DNA of 64,000 nt from Taudactylus pleione (lineage: Eukaryota > Chordata > Amphibia > Anura > Myobatrachidae). A model generated the notes under the pieces. The model did not search any database and was not told the origin of the DNA. It worked only from the letters and a program-made list of their open reading frames with translations. The first letter of the stretch is position 1; the number at the start of each line of letters is the position of its first letter. The stretch is from the NCBI GenBank assembly GCA_031769625.1, contig JAUIMM010000124.1:8692001-8756000 (forward strand). Reading direction: 5' to 3'. The position numbers and the translations under genes are program-made. Shown here piece by piece: positions 43,491-53,933 of this stretch.

Positions 43491-46400
43491 CTGTATTTTG
43501 AAATATTTGCATACCATAATGAAATATCTTGGGAATGGGACCCTAATATAAACACAGAATGCATTCATGTTTTATATACACCTTATACACACGGTCTCCA
43601 GGTAATTTTATGCAATATTTTCAATAATTCAAAGTTTAAAGGGGCATATAACTTATTTCTCTGATATTCTTTTTCAGTAAACAGAGGCTTCTTTCTGAAG
43701 CCTCTGATTACTGAAAAAAGGCAGAGAAACACATAATTTATCCCCCTTGAGAGTTCTGGAGAGGCTATCTGCTGGTATGCTGCAAAGACACTGGAAGGTA
43801 TTATAGTCTGATAAACCCTGACAATTATTACATGTGGGACATTCCTCCAGTATAGCTGCACAATGGGAGTCACCAGCAGCTGGAGGTAAATGAGACTAAC
43901 AATTACCTGGAATGTGACCAGCAGAAAGAAGCCGGATAATCATTTCAGTGTTTGGTATGTGGAAAATTACTTTTTGAATAACATACCAACCAAACTTCTA
44001 ATACAAATTGGACTTTGCTTTACTTGTTTTAAATAAGCTTACTAACATGGACATGGACTAATATACTGTGTATATATGGCTATACTATTAGTTAATTTGG
44101 CAATCCAGATGATTATGAATTTATGTGCATTGTGACACTCAGTATTTTTATGTGTGTATATACACATATTTTTATATATTGCTACTAACAGTTTAATGAA
44201 TTGTGCTTTTTATATATTTTATTTTAATTAAATGTGATATGGTTATATTATTGAATAAACTAGTAAGTAAATAAAAGTACACATTTTTAGTTGAGTAGCG
44301 CTTCCTATAATTGTGGGACAGTGTTCTTCCTGATTATACATTTTATTGGTTTCTGCAAAGGAGGTTAGCAATTCTTCTATTGGGAGCTACAGCCAAACTA
44401 ATTATTATTGCAAGCAGTCAGCAGTCAGACCAGTGCCCTTTTTAAATAGATTTCCTTCTTTAGAAATCTCTGGTGATTTTATTGAATACAATGGCCATTG
44501 CAAATAAACAGATGCTCAAAAAACATTTCAAATTATTAGATTATAGAGACAGAAAAAATAATTTATGGTCTTGTACAGCAGGGGTGGGGAACCTTTTTTC
44601 TGCCGAGGGCAATTTTAATATATATATATATATAACATTATTTGTGAGCCCTGTGTAGGCCACGCCCCCTCCACGTGATGTCACGCGGGGCGGGGCCACA
44701 ATTGCCAGTCGTTACAGCAATGCCCTGAGCATCCTAAGGAAGTTCCGTGGAGCTGTAAGGGCAGTGGTGTAACCGTCTGAAGCGTCCAGGTGGCACTGCT
44801 GTATAGATTGTACAGGAATATGACTTTTATGAATAATGATAGGTCATATATTTTGCTACTAATATAATTAATTTAAAGCTGGATGTTTATTTTGAAAATA
44901 TTTAATCATAATATTTAAAATTATTTGGAAAACTTTTGTGGGAATCCAATTAGCTGCGGGGTTTATATGATGAGACAAGTCTCTATTTGTTTTACTGTTC
45001 AGCAAAATGTAACTACTGTCATGTTTAAATAGTATATATTTTGTTTCAGATTTGTATAAATAACTCTGCATATTCTCAGTAGTAATAAAGTGTATTATTT
45101 TGTCCTCACCACATATGTAATAAAAACAAAAATAAAGGTCTTAACCTCTGGTCTAGTTCAGTGGGAGTGGACACAATTCTGTAAATTTAGCTTCAAGCAC
45201 ATCTGGTGCTGAAATTTGATTGCTGAGTTCTAAGCCTGTCACCTTCTCATACTGAGCTCCCACAGAGGGAAGAATGGCTATGTATCTTAAGTCACCATGT
45301 GAATATGAGTTATCTGGTGTGGTAACAGCCTTAGGGCCGTATTCAATTAGAGGCTAAAAGTGCCGTATGGCAAAAAGTATCTGCGGATTCGGACTCTGCG
45401 CCTGTTTTCAAAGTATCTCCATATTCAATTTCAGGACGATTTTGCGTAAGCGGAAACTCAATGCAGTGTAATAGGTGGAAAAGATTCGCCTATGAATAGC
45501 CGGTGAAAAGAAGTGCAAAATCTTTATTTTGTGCTGCAAATGTGGGGAAACCACCCAGAACCCTTGGGACAGCCCCCCAAAGGACATATCAGCAACAACA
45601 TTTCATTTTGTGGGTGAAAAAGTGGGGGGACAACTATAAAAACTAGCACAATAGACTTCTTGGGGTGCTATAAGGAGGTGCCAAGTGTTTTCGTTATTGC
45701 AGGTGCATGTAGAGGGTGGTTTTTCACGTTGTTTAAAACTTCACTTCAAAGATATAAAAATATGCTTGCACCCATTTTCAAGTACCACACATCTGACTGG
45801 ACTACTTATTTTCACCAAAAAATACTGCTTTATGCTATTCTTCACCACTTATGCAAAGACGCTGACAAGAAGCTATTTAAACTACTTAAGTACCATAAAC
45901 ACGTTTATTAGTGCTATTAGTACACATCTACATTGATTCCCTATGTTAGTGCATCTTTTTTTGGGGTACAGACTGATTTCTCCACTTCTGACAGTACTTT
46001 CTGCCTGTTCTGCATTCGCCGCTTTCCCTTTTCGTGTGGTTTGGAATTGAATAGGGCGAAAAGCAGGGACGTGCAGACCACATCAACGATAGAGGCAAAA
46101 AGTTATTTGTAAGACTCATAGATATTATATAATTTAATTACCTTTAGATTTTAGCCGGCATTGAAATCACTGCAGGGGCAGGTCAAGCCTGATTCTACAC
46201 TTGGACCAAACAACCCCAGATTGTAATTATTGCTTCATGGAACTTCCTTATTCCAGTCAGCCATTGACAACATACTGTACATGTGCTTAAGTACATTAGA
46301 AGATGAATGGCTTGACCACTCTATCTCATGATTCCTATTTGAATGGATTTTCAGATGACCAGAAGGTTATCTGACTCGGTATATAGTTATACGCAAGACT

Positions 46401-46813
46401 GTTGCCCTAGTTTTAATCGGCCAATTTGTCTGGCACCAGTTATGCATGTATGACAGCTGTGGTTCTATACAAAGTAAAACATCTGAACTGTTTTTTTTTT
46501 TTTTTTTTATTGTGTCTTCATACTGTATATTCTTTAAATAAACATTTATTTATACATCTTTGAATCTTTCCAAAGTTCAGTTAATCTTCTGTTTGTTTGT
46601 ATGTTGGCCTAATATCCTTATATGGAGGTCTTTTACATGTTAAAGCCAAGTTAGCATTCTGGCTTCTCTTTGAATTTTTTGCAGAGGTCTTTATATCTAC
46701 CAGGTAGAGATGCTTATAATAAACAATGCTGCTTTTATGCTATAAGGAATACATTGAAAAGCACTCAAAGGTAAAGCAATGGATTTACCTCACAGCGTAT
46801 TTACAAACACTAA
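43315..46813. other. Intergenic AT-rich DNA with repeat fragments
   Basis: (TA)n at 43461-43490. At 44578 CAGCAGGGGTGGGGAACC looks like the start of a hAT-type MITE without a clear right end. At 45335 GGGCCGTATTCAATTAGAGG, and near 46045 GAATTGAATAGGGCG, suggest a degenerate TATTCAAT-ended MITE. A T run lies at 46492-46509. No gene recognised. Confidence 0.45.
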
Positions 46814-47677
46814 GAGGGGTATTCAATATGAAACGTTAACTTCACTGTCGAAGTTAACGTTTCATATCGGAGTTTTTTTCTGCGTTAAGGTATGGTGCGC
46901 GCTCCCGCTTATCCCCGTATTCAATATAAAATTAACGACAACGGGAAACTCCGAAGTTGGATTTGCGTAAAGTTACGAATTTTTCCTTAAAATATTTGTA
47001 AGACCGCCCTAAAGTTGTAAAAACATGGGGGAACACTATGGGTACCCCCATTTTAGCCTTTAATTGGAAGTCGGGGATTTAAATAGCCGCAGCAGGTGTT
47101 TTTTTCCCGACATTGAATAAGTGATGCAGAAGAGCACTTAGGTTATTTTTTTCATTTTTAAGTGGTCCCATCAAATTTGGGGTACATGAAAATGGGTACT
47201 AGCATATTTTTAAGTCCCTAAAGTAAGTTTTTAAAAATTCTGCATTTGTGCACCTGCCGCTATAATTCTATTCTAGAAAACATCTGCCGCATACTTGCAG
47301 AATAGCCCTGAACCTATTTCCCTATTGTTAAACAATTTTTTCCTATTTTTTTTTTTTCACCCCAATTTGTAAATTAATTTTTTGGGGTGTCCCTATTTTT
47401 TTTTTTTACTTTTTTTGACACAGTTCTTTTTTAAATGTCATTCCCAGGGGTGCAGGCTATTTTTTTAAAGCCTGCACCCCTAAACCCCAATTCTGCACTT
47501 TTTTTCGACACCTACTCAATGGTGAAAAGTTATCCCCGTTTTTTATCAAAGACTTTTCAAAACTGCGATAAGTCTTTGAAATTGAATACGGTGTAAAAGT
47601 AAAACCTGCGATAATGACATCATACCTCCGATATTAACGCAAAAATGATGTTATCGCACCCATATTGAATACCCCTG
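46814..47677. mobile_element. TATTCAAT-ended MITE, copy 1
   Basis: Ends GAGGGGTATTCAATAT and ATATTGAATACCCCTG with the duplication TAA at 46811-46813 and 47678-47680. The interior carries GGGGTGCAGGC-type blocks and T-rich tracts. The copy at 47824-48674 is the same family in the opposite orientation. 864 bp, no ORF. Confidence 0.9.
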
Positions 47678-47823
47678 TAAAAGTACAGTTCTATCCAAAT
47701 GTCATATGTCAACCAATAACACCCACTATAGAAACTGCAAAGATCCCATGCCCAGGATCCGCTTAATTGAATTAACCTACCTTATTCATAGTTCTTCTTA
47801 TCAGAGAGCCAGGTAAAGTTTAA
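47678..47823. other. 146-bp spacer between inverted MITEs
   Basis: Unique-looking spacer (CAACCAATAACACCCAC) that would form the loop of the large inverted repeat. Confidence 0.5.
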
Positions 47824-48674
47824 GAGGGGTATTCAATTTGGAGCGAAAATTTTGAAATTGGCGATAAATTATCGCTGATGACGTCATTTTCGCCGATTTC
47901 AATTATCCCCGTATTCAATTTCAAAGACTTTTCGCACGTTCGATAAGTCTTTGAAAAAAAACGGGAATAACTTTTCACCACTGAATAGGTGGCGGAAAAA
48001 AGTGCAGAATTGGGGTTTAGGGGTGCAGGCTTAAAAAAAATAGCATGCACCCCTGGGAATGACATTTTAAAAATAACTGTCAAAAAAAGTTTTAAAAAAA
48101 ATAGGGACACCCCAAAAAATTAATTTAAAAATTGGGGTGAAAAAAAAAAGGAAAAAAATGTTTAAAAATAGGGAAATAGGTTCAGGGCTATTCTGCAAGT
48201 ATGCGGCAGGTGTTTTTTTAGAATGGGCTATTAGTGGCAGGTGCATTTTTGCTGAATTTTTAAAAAATTACTTTAGGGACATAAAAATATGCTAGGACCC
48301 ATTTTCATGTACCCCAAATTTGATGGGACCACTTAAAAAAATAACCTAAGTGCCCTTCTGCATCACTTCTTCAATGTTGGAAAAAAAACACCTGCCGCGG
48401 CATATTAAAACACCGACTTTCATTTGCAGGCTAAAACGGGGGTACCCATAGTGATCCACCATGTTTTGATGGATTTAGGGGGGTCCTACAATTTATTCCA
48501 GGTAAATCCCGTTTTTTTTTCGCCGATCCTATTTCGCCGGCTCACGTTTTCTTAGCTTTTTAATTGAATACGGGGATAAAGCAGGCGTGCGCCAGATACT
48601 TTATCCCAGGAAAAGCTCCGATGTGGAGCGAAAAGTCCAGCATGGACTTTTCGCTCCCATATTGAATGCCCCTG
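47824..48674. mobile_element. TATTCAAT-ended MITE, copy 2 (inverted)
   Basis: Ends GAGGGGTATTCAATTTGG and ATATTGAATGCCCCTG with TAA at 47821-47823 and 48675-48677. Its interior (TTTAGGGGTGCAGGCT, CATTTTCATGTACCCCAAAT, GGTGTTTTTTTAGAATGGG) is the complement of copy 1. 851 bp. It has its own 3-bp duplication, so it inserted independently. Confidence 0.9.
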
Positions 48675-49020
48675 TAAGTGCATTAAATGGAGAGTTGTCA
48701 TTGGAACTCCTTGGAAAGCCATGTTGTGTTTATGCCATGGTATGTCTTGAACCTATAATTTGATGTTAGTATTTTAAATTAATTAATGCACTGTTACCTA
48801 CCTTGATTTAAGTACAGTGAAACTAGCATTCTCTGTATATAATCCGTTGTAATATTACATATCATTTACTTTGTCGGACAGTGAGTTTGCCATGTAAATT
48901 GTATACAAAGTGTCTTAATAACTGCCTGTCACAATACAGGTGGCAATAGGAGTAGTGCCTTGCTGCCTGCTGGAAACTGACAGGACACCGGACCAATCGT
49001 CTAGCACCGGAGGAAAGTAG
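48675..49020. other. Spacer, no gene seen
   Basis: AT-rich, followed by CTGTCACAATACAGGTGG at 48926, which may begin the repeat carrying the next array. Nothing coding. Confidence 0.35.
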
Positions 49021-49300
49021 CAATGTAGCCGGGGATGTGGGGCTAGGTTTAGGGACCCCCGGGGGGACTTAGGGGTACCCCCCCTGGGGAGGGTTAGGGT
49101 TAGGCTAGGGGAAGGGGGGTTATGTTTAAGCACTAGGAGGGAGGCTAGGGTTAGGGAACCCCACCCCCCCGGGAAGGTTAGGTTTAGGTTGCGGGGAGGG
49201 GGGTTAGGTTTAGGCACTAACGGGGGGAGGTTAGCGTTAGGCACTAGGTGGGAGGTTAGGGTTAGACACCCCTAAAGGAGGGTTGGGGGTGGAGGGGAGG
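49021..49300. repeat. Degenerate TTAGGG-like G-rich array, copy 1
   Basis: Irregular repetition of GGTTAGGGTTAGG, GGTTTAGGCACTA and GGGAGG across about 280 bp, strongly G-rich on the plus strand. A sister array lies at 55055-55300. It is not a pure telomere array; unit length varies (about 20-50 bases). Confidence 0.8.
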
Positions 49301-50556
49301 GTTAGATTACTTACTTCCGCTGTCGGGATTTCCTCCGCGTCGGGCAAGCGCTGTCGGGATTTGAACCGGCAGCTGCACAGCCATCGGCATTTCAATCCCA
49401 TTCTGCTGGAAACACCAGCTGTCTGCTGTAGCAGAGACAACCCTACTTGATGCAAGGGCATGTGTAGCAGATTTATACTGTGATACTGTAACTATGAGTG
49501 CAAATGCTATAATTTATGTTTATCAGAAATTTTAATACAGGAACCAGAACCAGTTGTGTTTTGTATACCAGTACCATAGAGCACCATGCACTGAGGATTA
49601 GTAACAGAACATGTATGTGAAAGACTTAATTATGCAGGCAAGTAATGCAATAATGAAGTCATTTGCCTTTCTTTTAAGTGGCTATTATGTGCACTAAAGG
49701 TGAAACTGTTTGTCATACTCCGACATAAAGGCAGTCTATGTAATGGCATTTCCTTGATTCCACTATTTTGCTCCATACGAGGGGGATTCAAATAAAGAGT
49801 ATATATCATTACTTGTGTATCCAAACTGACTTGTGATAATTGAAAAACGTGTTTAAATACAAGTATAATAAACAAATCAGTATCATAAACTTAAAATTAA
49901 AAATTTTATTTCAAAATGAATATCACATTTAGGGCCATATTTATCACAAAGTGCATCTCAGGTACATCGCAATGGTGAACAAATATCGCACGTAGGGACA
50001 CAGCTCTTCCCTGCGAATCCTCTCCACACATTTCTCAGGGTATTTTTCGCAAAAAAGAGTGTGACTGCGCATGTGCCGCTGCCAGCTACCGCTCTGCCTG
50101 TCAGTGCAGAGCTGGAATAGGTGAAATGGGAAAACCCTAATAGTGCCATCTCCAAGTGGCGTTATTATCGCAAGGGTAGCTCGTTATTTTTCACAATTAC
50201 ATTTTAGTAAATTTGAGCCCATCACATTTCCCATTCCAAGAAATGTGATCAGCTTACTAAAAAAAAAAAAAAACAAGGGCTTGGTGCCCATCGATACATT
50301 TAGGTAATACTAAAATAATGTGAAAACGCTGTGAAAACATATTGATAAATAAGCTCATTAATGTTAGAATGGGATAATTAAAAGTCATTGTTTGTATTTG
50401 CTTTGTTTGAAATATTGGTGTATAGTTTTATGGCAACACCATGCACACTCACAGCGTCAGTACATGCTAAATGATGTACAGATAGACCAGTATCAATGGT
50501 CATTGAATAGGTTGCTCCTGCTATAATAACATACTGGCAATCATTGAACAGATTAT
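49301..50556. other. Non-coding, repeat fragments
   Basis: 49350-49420 contains CGGGATTTGAACCGGCAGC, a B-box-like string on the minus strand without an A box partner. 49929-50220 has weak inverted ends (GGGCCATATTTATCAC and TTTAGTAAATTTGAGCCC), probably an old MITE. No gene. Confidence 0.4.
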
Positions 50557-51077
50557 GGGCCTGATTCAGCAAGAATCACTGATGCGATCGTAGCTGCAAT
50601 CGCACACGCAGGTCTGCTGCGAAAGTATGCTAATAATTGCAAATCACTCGCACGGACAACATGACAACATGCAGATACCCACTTCCCCTCTTGTACATCC
50701 GTAATACCTTGCAATCCATCCAAAACATTGTTAACATCGAAGTACATCGGAGTCTCTTGCACAATTACGGCAGGTCAGACCTCACTTATAAATTGCTAAC
50801 TTTCCTGTACATAGCACTCAAACTGTGTATGCTGTCGCAGGGGCTAATTTATGCACACCCTGTAAGGGCATTCAAACGCACTGGCATGCCTGCATTTCGT
50901 CAACCACCTCCCGTCACCACCCCCAAATTCTCTCTGGCTGTCACTGACTCTGAGATTGCTCTGCATGGTCTCCGTGTTCGCAGTGCGATCGCAGTGAGGA
51001 ATTTGCACATGCCCAGTACGCAATAATCGTGCCTCTGCATACGCGATTGCAATAGTGATCCTTGCTGAATCAGGCCC
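50557..51077. mobile_element. Harbinger-type MITE, copy G (diverged core type 1)
   Basis: GGGCCTGATTCAGCAAG and CTTGCTGAATCAGGCCC are near-perfect inverted ends, with TAT duplicated at 50554-50556 and 51078-51080. The interior shows GGCATGCCTGCATTTCG and CACCTCCCGTCACCACCC in common with copies E and D. Confidence 0.85.
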
Positions 51078-51299
51078 TATATTAACATTTAGGATGCAGA
51101 GGATTAATAAGAAGATATTCTGAGTATAATTACAGATTGCCAATTTGAATATTCTCTTAAAAATATAAATGTTTCTTATTAAAATTATTTTTAAAACTAC
51201 ATCACTACTTTAATAAAAATACAGAAACATTAGCTTTCTAGACACAGTTGGATTTATCATGTTTTACAGAACTCATGTTCTGCTCCGTTGCAATACTTA

Positions 51300-51973
51300 A
51301 GTGCATACACACACAACGATTTTTTGAACGATTATCGTTAAACGATATCGTTTAACGATAATCGTTTGAAAAAATCATTCACTTTCTGAGTGAAACGATG
51401 AACGATTATTGTTCATGCGCGTTCACGTTTGTAGTTTGTAGTTCAGTCAGACTTGTCAACTCAACGATTTTCATTAAGTTAATATGCAAAAATCGTTTGT
51501 AGTTCATAAAAATCGTTCATTACATTTATGGAGCGTACACACGGTCAGATTTGTCAGACTTGTCAGATTTGTCAGATGAACGACTGAACGATTGAACGAT
51601 TTGAACGATTTTACCAAAGTTCTGAACGATTTGAACGATTTGAACGATTGAACAATTTTTGACTGCATTAAAATGAATGGAATCGTCCAAGTCTGACTGC
51701 AAACCCATCAGATGTCAGATATCGTTATCTGACAAACGGGAACGCGCATCGTTGATCGTCCATCGTTCAGGCATGTCAGATATGAACGATTTTCCTTCAG
51801 ATTTTTAAATCGTTATCGTTCATATCTGAAGGAAAAATCTGATCGTGTGTATGCACCATATTAAATGAACATAGTAAATTAACAACTTTAGTAAACGATT
51901 TTAGTTCATTTTTTCAAGGTAGAAAATCGTTTACTAAAATCGTTCATTAACTCAATCGTGTGTGTATGCAGCT
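51300..51973. mobile_element. MITE with AGTGCATACACAC ends, holding a second MITE
   Basis: AGTGCATACACACACAACGATT and AATCGTGTGTGTATGCAGCT form the outer ends; TTA is duplicated at 51297-51299 and 51974-51976. Inside, GGAGCGTACACACGGTCAGA at about 51531 and TCTGATCGTGTGTATGCACC ending near 51859 mark a related inner element. The interior repeats AACGATT and its complement AATCGTT dozens of times. Confidence 0.85.
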
Positions 51974-52381
51974 TTAGTCTAGAGCAGACAACTGTGTATC
52001 AAGTTTTTTTAAGGACTGTCTTCTGTTTAACAGTGTAATATAAATGCTAACTCATATTTCAATAGTTGTTCATTTTGGTGTATGTGATGTAAGTTGTTTT
52101 GGAAGCTTTTCCAAATCACAGCTCTGCAATCAGCTGCTGTTTATCAGTTGTGACCATTCATCAGAAAAATATCTTTGCTAGGGATTAACATTCTATATAA
52201 ATAGTTTTGTTCCAAGCCATGGGTGCATTCTTCTATGTGCTTTCCATTCTATGTCGTTACGCCACTTGATTGTATTGTCTGGTTAGAAATAACAACAGCT
52301 GATTATCTATTTCAAAAAGGGAATCACAAGTAGAGACCAAAACATAAGAGTCACAGTGAGGTAACGAGAAAATACATAGTG
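51974..52381. other. Spacer without recognised features
   Basis: AT-rich intergenic DNA; no gene or repeat signal that I can defend. The last 8 bases are the target duplication of the next element. Confidence 0.4.
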
Positions 52382-52680
52382 CAGTGGTTCCCATACTGTG
52401 CGCTGTGGCACCCTGGGGTGCCTCAGGACACTTGAAGGGGTGCCTCAGGTTGGTGGTCCAGAACCTAATCAAATTATTTATGGTCAATGTAATGTAATGA
52501 ACAAACAGAAGCTCAAACCTGTCCAACACCACATAACTGAACCTAAGCATGACAGGTAAGCACAATTTACTTCACTTTACTACATTTGTTTCTGAATTTC
52601 TCAATAACAAACGTTTGGCCTAGGGGTGCCAATGCTGTTACTCTAGGGCACCCTGATTCAAAAAAGTTTGGGAACCTGTG
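52382..52680. mobile_element. hAT-type MITE with 8-bp duplication
   Basis: It starts CAGTGGTTCCCATACTG and ends AAAGTTTGGGAACCTGTG, with ACATAGTG duplicated on both sides (52374-52381 and 52681-52688). Internal GGCACCCTGGGGTGCCTCAGG is typical of the non-autonomous hAT family beginning CAGTGGTTCCC. 299 bp, non-coding. Confidence 0.9.
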
Positions 52681-52915
52681 ACATAGTGACTTCCTGTTCT
52701 TTGCTTTTGTAAAGTACTGCAGTATAAGGGTTTGTTTATGAAAGGTAACATTTCTATGACAATTCAGTACTTATCAGCATACTAAAGTAAAGTCAAAGTT
52801 CTTATTCACTGGTTCATGATAACACAGAGTAAAAACTTCACATGCGAACCACAGCATTACACAATGTGCTAAAACACTAATAATCATATAAAGAAACAAA
52901 CACTTGCCAACGAAT

Positions 52916-53898
52916 ACCCCTTTTACACCAAAATCCCGGGTCCGACCCTGGAATTTGAACACTGGTCAATCCCGGGTCGAACTCGGCTTCAGACCCCGTT
53001 TACACTGCAACTCGACCCGGGTTATTCCCGGGTTTGCCCCGTTTACACTGAACCCGGGTAATCTCTGCTTTTCTCTGTAGAAGTCATTAAAAATGGTCTG
53101 TTTTAAGGTCTGACAAAAATGGTCACAAAAGGCAACAAAAGAGAGGGATGGGGACTGCTTACAGCATTGCTACAGGCTGCAGTTCTGGCTGTGGCAGGCT
53201 GTGTATCAGCCTGCGTTTGTGGCTGCTGGTCAGGCTGTGGTGTAGGCTGCAGTTCTGGCTGTGGCAGGCTGTGTATCAGCCTGCGTTTGTGGCTGCTGGT
53301 CAGGCTGTGGTGTAGGCTGCAGTTCTGACTGTGGCAGGCTGTGTGCCTGCCTGCGTTTGTGGCTGCTGGTCAGGCTGTGGTGCAGGCTGCAGTTCTGGCT
53401 GTGGCAAGCTGTGTATCAGCCTGCGTTTGTGGCTGCTGGTCAGGCTGTGCTACAGGCTGCAGTTCTGGCTGTGGCAGGCTGTGTATCAGCCTGCGTTTGT
53501 GGCTGCTGGTCAGGCTGTGGTGCAAGCTGCAGTTCTGGCTGTGGCAGGCTGTGTGCCTGCCTGCTTTTGTGGCTGCTGGTCAGGCTGCTGTGGTGCAGGA
53601 GGTTAGGCAGGCAAGCGATGGCTTCATGTGCGTCTTTCTCTGCAGGGCACTTACAAATTACATCATCTGCCGGTGCCCCAGAAGCTCCAATCAGAGCTAG
53701 CCGGGTCAAATAATCAGGGTAGCACCCGTTTACACTGCCTCATGACCCGGGAACAACCCGTTTTCAACCCTGCTCTCAACCTGAGTAAGATTGCCCGGTT
53801 TATCGACCCGGGTTATTTTTTTGGGAGCCGTTCACACAGAGCCTCAACCCGGATCGACCTGGCAATAACCCGGGTTATTTGTTTGGTGTAAAAGGGGT
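52916..53898. mobile_element. MITE with ACCCCTTTTACACCAAA ends, expanded by a minisatellite
   Basis: ACCCCTTTTACACCAAA and TTTGGTGTAAAAGGGGT are perfect inverted ends; AAT is duplicated at 52913-52915 and 53899-53901. Subterminal parts repeat CCCGGG and ACCCGGGTTATT in both orientations. The middle holds the 70-bp array listed separately, which inflates the element to 983 bp. Confidence 0.9.
53169..53595. repeat. 70-bp tandem repeat, 6 units
   Basis: AGTTCTGGCT (one copy AGTTCTGACT) recurs at 53181, 53251, 53321, 53391, 53461 and 53531, an exact 70-bp period. Units contain CTGCGTTTGTGGCTGCTGGT and GGCTGTGTATCAGC. The period is not a multiple of 3, so each frame rotates and Cys/Gly-rich pseudo-ORFs appear. 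Confidence 0.95.
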
Positions 53899-53933
53899 AA
53901 TATAAAACAGATTCCAGGAACAATTAACTACAG

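Noticed and set aside
49345..49420. B-box-like GGTTCAAATCCC on the minus strand, possible tRNA gene
   Set aside because: No A box at proper distance and no cloverleaf could be folded by eye.
53119..53713. Overlapping Cys/Gly-rich ORFs that could suggest a secreted peptide or keratin-like protein
   Set aside because: Every frame gives the same kind of peptide because of the 70-bp minisatellite inside a MITE.
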